64,000 nucleotides of DNA from Methylotenera sp. (GTDB lineage Bacteria > Pseudomonadota > Gammaproteobacteria > Burkholderiales > Methylophilaceae). The notes beneath the pieces were generated by a model. It made no database searches. It was given only the letters and a program-made list of their open reading frames with translations, and had not been told where the DNA came from. A program made the translations under genes and the position numbers. Below, in pieces: positions 38,824-47,400 of this stretch. The stretch is from NCBI GenBank assembly GCA_017880905.1, contig JADGRO010000012.1, positions 35,170 through 99,169 of the forward strand, in the 5' to 3' direction. Each line of letters begins with the position of its first letter. Positions within the stretch are counted from its first letter, which is position 1.

Positions 38824-40722
38824 TTACTGACTAGGTGTTTCTAGCAATTTGCGATTTACCACAATATCACTTTTAGCTTTTAGCGATTTGCCATAAGCGC
38901 TTACATATTCAGCTGCCACCGCCGCTTGTAACTGAGCTTCGGCATTCTTTTTCGCCTCCTCATCAGCTGCAAGCGCATTATCCACACGGCTCACCTGCAC
39001 TATGGTATAGCTGCTCTTACCATTCATAAAACCAGCATACGCAGGTAGCTTGCTAGTATCAATTTTAAATGCCTGGTTCATCACACCCTCATTTAAACCC
39101 TGCGCATTTTTGCGATCAATTGTTACCGACGGAATCCACTCCATATCCTTGCCCGAGTCACCAGCTTTAAGTTTGGCTAAAGTAGCCTCACCTTTTTCTG
39201 TAGCTAATTTCACTGCTTGTTCCAGTTTTAATAAGGCCTCTATGCCACCTTTAACCTCATCAAAGCTGCGTGGCGCGGCTGGTTTATACTCCGCAACGCG
39301 TGCCGAAATCATGTTGTTAGGCGATACCTCAACAGCTTCTGTGTTACGTTTTTCTTTTAACACTTCATCAGAGAATACCATGCTCATCAATTTATCATTC
39401 TTGAAAAATTTAGCCCCATCTTCACGACTCATCCAGCCACTGGTTTGTAACTGCAAGCCAAATTTGTCAGCAGTCGGTTTTAGGCTACCCGATTGCTCGT
39501 ATACGGTATTGTTAAAATCGTCAGCCAACTCAGCGTATTTTGCTTGCGCTTTCTGAAAAATTAATTCACCTTTAATTTGTGATTTCATGCCTTCAAATGT
39601 GTTGGACTGACCAGAAATGCCGTCAAGCCGTATGATATGGTAACCAAATTCGGATTCTACCAAATCACTGATTTGGTTGACCTTCATACTAAACACCGCG
39701 TCTTCGAAAGGCTTCACCATTGCACCACGCCCAAAAGTACCTAAATCGCCACCTTTAGCTGCTGAGCCCGGGTCTTGTGAGTATTTAGCGGCAAGTTCTT
39801 CAAAACGTTTTGGATTTTTTTTCAATTGCGCTAAAATTTCGGCAGCCTTTTCTTTGGCAGCCGTTTTATTTTTTTCAGTTGCACCCACTCCAAAACCAAT
39901 CAAAATATGGCTTGCATGGCGTTGCTCATCCCCCTGAAATTTAGCAGCATTTTCGTCGTAAAACTGCTTTACTTCAACATCTGTTACCGACATCTGAGAA
40001 ACCAAGCCTGCAGCGGAAAGTAGCGCAAATTCCAATTTGACCTGTTCTGGCACTTTAAACTTATCTTTGTGTAACTCATAATAAGCCTTTACTTGCTCAG
40101 GTGTTACTTTGACCCCCTTCACAAATTGCGCAGTTTTAATTTCTGCCACACTCACATCGCGTTGTTGATACGCAAATTTTAAAGTTTGCTCAGCTACGCT
40201 TTTAGGAACAGAAACTAACATTGCCAAACCATCGCGCACTTGCTGAGTTAGTAACTCACTACGCCTGTCATTTTCAAATTTTGTAGCGGTTAATTTATTT
40301 TGCGCCAGCGTTTTTTGATAAAGATCTTCGGAAAATTTACCGTTTTCTTGAAACTCGGGCATACCCAAGATATGCTGACTCAATTGCTCATCACTAATTT
40401 TAAAGTTGGCATTACGTATTTCCGCATTCACTAAATGCCTCGTAATCAAACCATTTAGCACAGATTGCTTGAATTGAGGACTATCTAACATGGCAGCGTC
40501 AACTTTTTGGCCATCTGATTGTAAAAAATTACGCGTTTTTTCAATCGCATTGCCATATTCTTGAATCGAGATTTTTTCGCCATTCACCTTTGCAACTGCA
40601 ACATTACTACCCGCTTGATTCAAGTAAGAATCAATACCAAACAACGCAAATGGGATGGTAATCAAAGCCAGAACCAATTTAGCAAGCCAGCCTTGCGTGT
40701 GTTTTCGAATTGCATCTAACAT
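38824..40722 (-). CDS. ppiD: Peptidyl-prolyl cis-trans isomerase/chaperone PpiD
   Basis: Inner-membrane-anchored periplasmic chaperone of 632 residues. One membrane anchor is at about residues 13-32 (WLAKLVLALITIPFALFGI). A SurA-like N-terminal chaperone region follows, then a parvulin domain (about 265-365: RHASHILIGFGVGATE, YSQDPGSAAKGGDLGTFGRG, FGYHIIRLDGI). The C-terminal chaperone half ends in an NRKLLETPSQ tail. In many proteobacteria ppiD follows hupB directly; here about 13 kb intervene. Confidence 0.95.
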   Translation of the reverse strand: MLDAIRKHTQGWLAKLVLALITIPFALFGIDSYLNQAGSNVAVAKVNGEKISIQEYGNAIEKTRNFLQSDGQKVDAAMLDSPQFKQSVLNGLITRHLVNAEIRNANFKISDEQLSQHILGMPEFQENGKFSEDLYQKTLAQNKLTATKFENDRRSELLTQQVRDGLAMLVSVPKSVAEQTLKFAYQQRDVSVAEIKTAQFVKGVKVTPEQVKAYYELHKDKFKVPEQVKLEFALLSAAGLVSQMSVTDVEVKQFYDENAAKFQGDEQRHASHILIGFGVGATEKNKTAAKEKAAEILAQLKKNPKRFEELAAKYSQDPGSAAKGGDLGTFGRGAMVKPFEDAVFSMKVNQISDLVESEFGYHIIRLDGISGQSNTFEGMKSQIKGELIFQKAQAKYAELADDFNNTVYEQSGSLKPTADKFGLQLQTSGWMSREDGAKFFKNDKLMSMVFSDEVLKEKRNTEAVEVSPNNMISARVAEYKPAAPRSFDEVKGGIEALLKLEQAVKLATEKGEATLAKLKAGDSGKDMEWIPSVTIDRKNAQGLNEGVMNQAFKIDTSKLPAYAGFMNGKSSYTIVQVSRVDNALAADEEAKKNAEAQLQAAVAAEYVSAYGKSLKAKSDIVVNRKLLETPSQ

Positions 40723-41123
40723 AACTTTTACTCTCTAAATTTTATCGCTTTATTGCGGAACGCATCATTATATAACAGTTGCTAGCTATGACGCTTACAT
40801 CTTGATTCTCTTGGTAATGAGCACATAAAAAAGCGAGCTTTGAGGCTCGCTTTTTTAATTGGCGGTATAACAAGTCAAGGGCGGAATTATCTCACAATAT
40901 ATTCCCGCTAACAGGCTATTTTACTGGGAATTTCGAGAAATGTTGTTTTTAAATTACGACAAACATACTGCCTTACCCTATTAAATCTAGATACCTAAGA
41001 ATTTTTTTAGTTTATGAACAGAGAAAAACAGGGAATTAAATTAGGAATAAATACAAGTAATGCAAAGTAATAGGGTCAATTACTTTATTATTAATCTTTA
41101 AAAAAAGCTTAGCTTGATAAATT
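40723..41123. other. Non-coding region upstream of ppiD, left edge of the accessory block
   Basis: These 401 bases hold the ppiD upstream region, a strong terminator hairpin (40827-40856), the heptamer TTGGCGG at 40859-40865, and AT-rich sequence without a credible gene. The heptamer equals the last bases of tRNA-Asp plus one, as found at 53611-53617 in the same orientation. Confidence 0.5.
40827..40856. terminator. Strong intrinsic terminator upstream of ppiD
   Basis: A6-GCGAGC / GCTCGC-T6 form a perfect 12-bp stem with a 6-base loop; either strand ends in a T-run. On the minus strand it would end transcription arriving from the accessory block. In an uninterrupted chromosome it would lie just after tRNA-Asp, so it may be the original tRNA terminator (inference). 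Confidence 0.88.
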
Positions 41124-41315
41124 TTATGATTTATTCTTCTCTAGAATATGATCATCAGCAAGTGGAACGCCATGTTTATTATGCCTAAGCGCTGTGATTA
41201 GGTCCATTCGTGCGGCCCACCAAGCGACAAAGCAACCGACCAGCACTCCAATCCCAGCCGAAAATAAAAAAGATAACAAATTGATGGTTGCGTAGAACAA
41301 GAATGGCACAGCCAC
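41124..41315 (-). CDS. Small membrane protein of unknown function
   Basis: Unrecognised 63-residue protein with one or two hydrophobic segments (about residues 4-34: FLFYATINLLSFLFSAGIG, then VLVGCFVAWWAA) and a charged cytoplasmic-looking tail rich in His, Asp and Lys. The start is GTG at 41315 preceded by GAGGATTAGGA. It lies 164 bases downstream of the glucan synthase gene on the same strand, with a possible 40-codon gene in between, and may be part of that operon. Confidence 0.55.
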   Translation of the reverse strand: MAVPFLFYATINLLSFLFSAGIGVLVGCFVAWWAARMDLITALRHNKHGVPLADDHILEKNKS

Positions 41316-41333
41316 ATCCTAATCCTCAACTGA

Positions 41334-41456
41334 TTAGTACTTATCTTTTCTCATATAGATAAAACTCAGCGAAAAAATATTTCTTTCATTGGAAGCAGTG
41401 GGGCCAAAATATTCAATACTGTCTATACCGTTTTCAAATTTATTGCTTGGTATCAT
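41334..41456 (-). CDS. Possible 40-residue small protein after ndvB
   Basis: An open frame of 40 codons lies between the ndvB-like gene and the small membrane protein, on the same strand. The composition looks protein-like: the N-terminus reads MIPSNKFENGIDSIEYFGP and the C-terminus ends FSLSFIYMRKDKY. The alternating hydrophobic, aromatic-ended tail recalls the last strand of an outer-membrane barrel. It may be a true small protein or the remnant of a larger gene; no strong ribosome-binding site precedes the ATG. Confidence 0.35.
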   Translation of the reverse strand: MIPSNKFENGIDSIEYFGPTASNERNIFSLSFIYMRKDKY

Positions 41457-41479
41457 TCTTACTAGGTCTTTAAATGAAT

Positions 41480-44400
41480 TTAATTAAAATCTAATTTGAC
41501 GAAATGTTCAGTATTATCATCAACAAGATGGATTAAGCCTTGCGCTCGTCCTTTATCATCTACAAAACTTCCATCCAAAACGATGCCATCAACCGTTACT
41601 TGGCTTGCATTTCCAGCAGTTTTACCAATACAATTAATTGTAATGTGGTAATTAGTTTCACGATAACGATAATGAATTTTGTAAGACTGCCAATCCGCCG
41701 GGAAGCATGGAACAATACGTAGCTTATCCACTTCCAAATGCAAACCTAATAGTGTTTCCACAGTAAGTCGGTACATCCAACCCGCTGCTCCAGTGTACCA
41801 AGTCCATCCACCACGACCTATGTGAGGTGTTGCACTGTAAACATCTGCACTCATCACATATGGCTCAACTTTATAACGCTGAATCTGTTCTGGTTTGCTA
41901 CCATGGTTGACAGGATTTAGCATAGCAAATAATTCCCAAGCGCGTTCATTATCACCAATCTTAGCAAACGCCATTGCGGCCCAAATGGCAGCATGGGTAT
42001 ATTGGCCACCGTTCTCACGCACACCAGGTATATAGCCTTTGATATAGCCTGGCTCTAGCTGAGATTTATCAAAAGCCGGGTCTAACAATTGTATTAGCTG
42101 AGTTTCTCTCTTGACTAAACGCTGGTCCACTGCTGTCATCGCCTGACGGACTCGTTCAGGATCACCACCGTTTGAGATAATTGCCCAACTCTGACTGATT
42201 GAATCAATTTGGCATTCATCATTATCTGTCGAGCCTAATGGCGTACCATCGTCGAAATAAGCTCGACGATACCAAGCGCCATCCCAGGCATTTTTCTCAA
42301 TATTATCGCGGAGCAGTGTAGCCTGCGCTATGCATTCTTCAGCAAAGACCACGTCGTTTCTACGACACGCTAGACCTGCAAACAGCTGGAGGTTATCGTA
42401 CAGAAACCATGCCAGCCAAACACTCTCGCCTTTGCCATCACGACCGACAAGATTCATGCCATCGTTCCAGTCACCGCAACCCATCAATGGCAATTGATGC
42501 GCACCAAAGCGCAAACCATGTTTGATTGCACGCACACAATGTTCATAAAGGCTTGCTGCTTCAGCAGAACGCTGCGGTTGGTCATAATAAGCCTCCTCTT
42601 CCTGCTTTAACTCGCGGCCTTCCAGAAAATGGACTGACTCGTCGAGTACACCCGTATCGCCAGTCGCCATCACATAACGACAAGTTGCATACGGGAGCCA
42701 CAGATAATCATCGGAAAAATGAGTGCGCACGCCTTGTCCATTGGGCGGATGCCACCAGTGTTGAACATCCCCTTGGAGGAACTGGCGCTCGGCACAGCGG
42801 ATCAACTGCTCGCGTGCGAGCCAAGGTGTAGCATGGATCAGAGCCATGGTGTCTTGCAATTGATCGCGATAACCATAAGCACCACCAGACTGATAATAGC
42901 CGCTCCGACCCCATAACCTACAAGACAGTGTCTGGTAGACCAGCCAGCCGTTAGTCAATACGTTTAACGCAGAATCCGGCGTCTCCACTTGAACCGCGCC
43001 TAAGGTGTGGCTCCAGTATTCCCACACTGCTTCTAATGCTAGTCGTGCGCCTGCAAGTTGGCTAAATCGCTGAATTAAATGCTGCGCTTCATCGGTGTTG
43101 CGGGCCGCGCCAAATACGAACACAATCTCGCGCTCTTGCCCCTCTGCCAATTCGATTTGGGTTTGTACCGCGGCGCATGGATCAAAGCCCGCACCAGTCC
43201 TGCCAGACAAACGCTTACGGTGCATAGCCGCTGGGTTGGTCAAAGAGCAGTTGCGACCAATAAACTCCGTTCGATTTCCAGTCACAGTACGCTCTAATTC
43301 GCTAACCTGCGCAAAAACGATCCGATTAGAATATTCACGGCTGTAAGCATTGCGGGCAAACAGCGCCCCGCTGTACGAATCCGTTTCGGTCACAATGTGC
43401 ATCAGATTGATATGTCGCCACTCACCAAGCACTAACTCCCAATATCCAGTCAGCGACAATCGACGCGTGCGTTTAGAATGGTTGCTCAGCTTGACTACGA
43501 TGAACTTCACCGGTGCATCCATGGCGACGTAAGTGAACATTTCCGAGGATATACCAGCTTCGTCATGCTCAAAAACGCTATATCCAAATCCATGCCGGCA
43601 TACATACCCAGATTGGCCACAAGCAGGCAAAGGTGTCGGCGACCAGAATGCCCCTGTTTCCTCGTCGCGAATGTAAAGTGCCTCTCCGCTGCTGTCACTA
43701 ATTGGATCATTGTGCCAAGTGGTCAGTCGGAATTCGTGAGCATTTTCTACCCAGGTATAAGCACTCCCGCTCTCGCTGACGACAGTGCCAATGTGCGGAC
43801 TGGCAATAACATTGACCCATGGTGCAGGTGTGTTCTGACCAGGCTTAAGGCTGATAACATATTCACGCCCATCAGGTGTAAATCCTCCTAGACCATTGAA
43901 AAAAATGCGCTCACGCTCTGATAGCGGATAAATGTGGTCATTTGCAGGTTGCTTCCATGGAGCTAGAAGGTCAGATCCACGATCTGCCGACACACGACGT
44001 TCCACCTGCTCGACTAATGTCTCGGCTGTATCGCTGAACACGGCACGGGCAACCGTACGGAACAATATTCGCTCATCCTCGGACAGTTCTTCAGTACGCC
44101 TGACGAAGATTCCACCCGGTTTATCAATAATTTGAGCTTCGGAACCCGCATTAATCAGCCCCATAATCTGGTCTTGCAGAACAGCTCGGTAGCCTGAGAA
44201 ATCTTCGTTAATTATCACCAAGTCTGCTACTAGACCCTTCATCCGCCAATAAGCATGGGCTTGTAGCACTTGCTTTACTAAGTCGATCCGATTTAGGTCA
44301 CCGATACATAGCAAGACAATCGGCAGATCGCCCGAAACACCAAAGCGCCAAAGCCCAGACTGACCTAGCTGGTTACGGGCTATCTCGCTAGACGTAGCAC

Positions 44401-47400
44401 GGCGCAAGGCATTGCCGTAAATAACAGAACTGGCCAATCGGCCATAAACTTGCGCATCGGATTCGGTGGCATTTAGTTGACGTAGTACCTCCTGACTTTG
44501 AAACCATGACATCTCAAAGGCACGTTCAACAAAGTGTCTGTCACAATACTTATCAAGCAAAGCCAGTGCTGCCTCGCGCGTGTCCGCAACACCGGATATA
44601 ATTTGTACGGTCGCCGACTCGTCTGGTGGCAGCGTAATGGTCCGACGTATTGCTACAATTGGATCAAGTACAGAACCATCCGTGTTGGATAAATGTGAAG
44701 CGCTATCACCTTGATCTAAAACTACTGGATTGGCTGTTGTTCTGCCTCTTCCTATAAATTTAGCACGGTCAGTTTCATAAGCTGGTTCATCAGCATCCAT
44801 ACCAGGCGCTGCGAACAAATGAAACATCCAAGATGTCTTCTCATCAGGTGTACGAGGACGCCGTGTACAAAGAATTGCCTGTTTAGTATGTAAAATTTCG
44901 GTTTGCACGAATAAATTACTAAAGGCACGATGGGCTAAGTCCGCATTCAAAGCCGCCAGTACAACTTCTGCGTAACTTGTTATCTCGATATGCCTAATAC
45001 GAAATGAAAGATTAGTAAGCGTAACTCGTCGTATCTCGACGTCGTCTTCAGGAGAAACGCTTACTTCTGTGTGTGCTTCAATTGCCTCATCACGACGCCG
45101 ATATTCCGCACGCGCCTGAACGAATATCGCCTCGTAGTGATCTGCCTTGCGAAGTGTTGGTTGATAAGTAGTTGACCAATAACGCCCTGTATCGCAATCG
45201 CGCAAGTAAATGAATGTGCCCCAGCTATCAGAAGTTGCATCTTCGCGCCAACGTGTTAGGGCTAAATCTCGGCAGCTGCTGTAACCCCCACCTGCACTTG
45301 TCGCCATGACGTGGTATCTGCCGTTGGACAACAAGTGAACTTCTGGTATTAGTGTATTAGGATCATTAAACACGCGCATGATTCCGTTTACTTCCGCTAC
45401 AGGCGGGATGGCTACATCACTCACTTCAGCTGCATGTGGATGCAACGTAAACTCCCTCTTCGGAACGCGTTCCTGTAATAGCAATTCCGTGGCCTGCACA
45501 AGAGGGAAAGACGTGAATCGTCGCTGCATCGGCTGGTTGAGCAATACATGCGCGAAGGCCAATAGGCTCATGCCTTGATGATGCGCCATGAATGACCGCA
45601 CGATGGCGTGATTCTTACCTCGCGATACGCGCGATGGCGTGTAATCGATAGCCTCGTAAAACCCATAGATACCGAGAAATCCATTGGCGGCCAATACCTG
45701 CAAGTTGCGACAGGCTTCCTGCGGCATTATGGTCAGCGCCAGCGCACTAGCATAAGGTGCGATGACTAGGTCATCTCCTAGCCCGCGCTTGAAGCCTAGA
45801 CCAGGTACGCCGAACGCCCGATATTGATAGACTTGGTTTATATCAGTAGCGTTGTAGCAAGATTCGGAAATGCCCCAGGGTACGGCGCGTTGCAGACCAT
45901 ATTCGATCTGGCGCGACACTGCGGTCTTGCAAGATTGCTCAAGCAAGGTATTTTTATAACTAGGCATTAACAGCTGAGGCATAAGGTACTCGAACATTGA
46001 GCCGCTCCACGAAATCAAGCTCATGTCGCCGCCATGTCTTGTCAGCAATCGCCCGAGTGAGAACCAATGCTTCTGCGGCACCTGCCCCTGCGCGATGAGC
46101 AGAAAACTGGCCAAACGTGCTTCTGATGCTAGCAAGTCGTAACAGGATGGATCGCGACGACGTTCAGCCATGTCGTAACCAATACTCAGCAAGTCGCACG
46201 ACGTATCGTAGAGAAATTCAAAATCCATCATCGACAGTTCACGACAACGTTGCACCATATTATCAATGATTGCGAGACGCTCTTTTGCAGCCGCACCTGC
46301 AAGCAGCGTTCTCTCAGTACTAACTTCGTGAGTGTTTGCCAATTCCGAAAGTGTCGGAATGTTGCCAAAATGATTCTGCTCGATAACCAGGAATCTAAAA
46401 TCATCTCGAAGTGAGCGTGATTGCTGCTCGAATGCTTGCGCCCAGTAATGCAGTTCGCTACCGATATTAACATCTGCCGGCAACCATGTAAGCAGTTCCT
46501 CTCCAACACTATGTATCTCGTCTAGCAAGCTATCGGCAGTAGCCAGTGTCTGTAGCTGAACTTTTGGAATTAGTTTAGGTGGTATGAGTACATCTAATAT
46601 GCCCTGCAAAAATTTAACCTTATTTGCAAGTTCTGGGCTTGGTGACGTAGGCAAATGCTCGACAAACACCTGCAACGTATCCTGTAACCCCTGAAAAACG
46701 TTCGATGACAGCACTGGTTGATCTTTTAATTCAGCCAACCCAGCTTGCAAAGTAAGTAAACTGCCGACCAGATTGCCGCTATCCACCGAAGATACATACT
46801 GCGGGTGAAGCGGATTCAGCGTGCAGGTGTCGTACCAGTTGTAAAAATGGCCACGGTAGCGTTCCAGTTTTTCCATTGTAGTTAGAGTGTTCGAAGTCAA
46901 AAGCAGAAATTCTCCAGCAGAAATGTAACCAAAGTCGTACGCTGTTAGATTCGCAAGAAGTGACATGCCGATATTAGTAGGCGAAGTGCGCGAGGCGATA
47001 GTCGGAATTGGGTATTCCTGGAAATTATCGGGTGGAAGCCAATTGTCCTGTGGGCCGACGAACTCCACGAAGTATCGCCATGTCTTCCGGGCCGATATTC
47101 TCAGGAATAACCGTTGCTCTAAGCTCAAGTCTAATGCTGGGGACAACAGAGGCAAGCTTATCCACCAGCCGACGACTGGCGATAGCAACCAGAGCAACAA
47201 GATAGGTGCACATAAGAGCAACTCTGCTGGCCTATTTGCCACTAAAGTTAAAGTGAGAACTACCGCCAGAGCAGGCGCGATCCACATCTCCATTATAAAA
47301 TCAACTAGTGTCCGGCGTGCATTTCGATTTGCATAAGATTGCAGATGCCATAGCAACAATCCTCGTCGAGTAAAAAGCATCCGCACCCCAGAGCGCAAGA

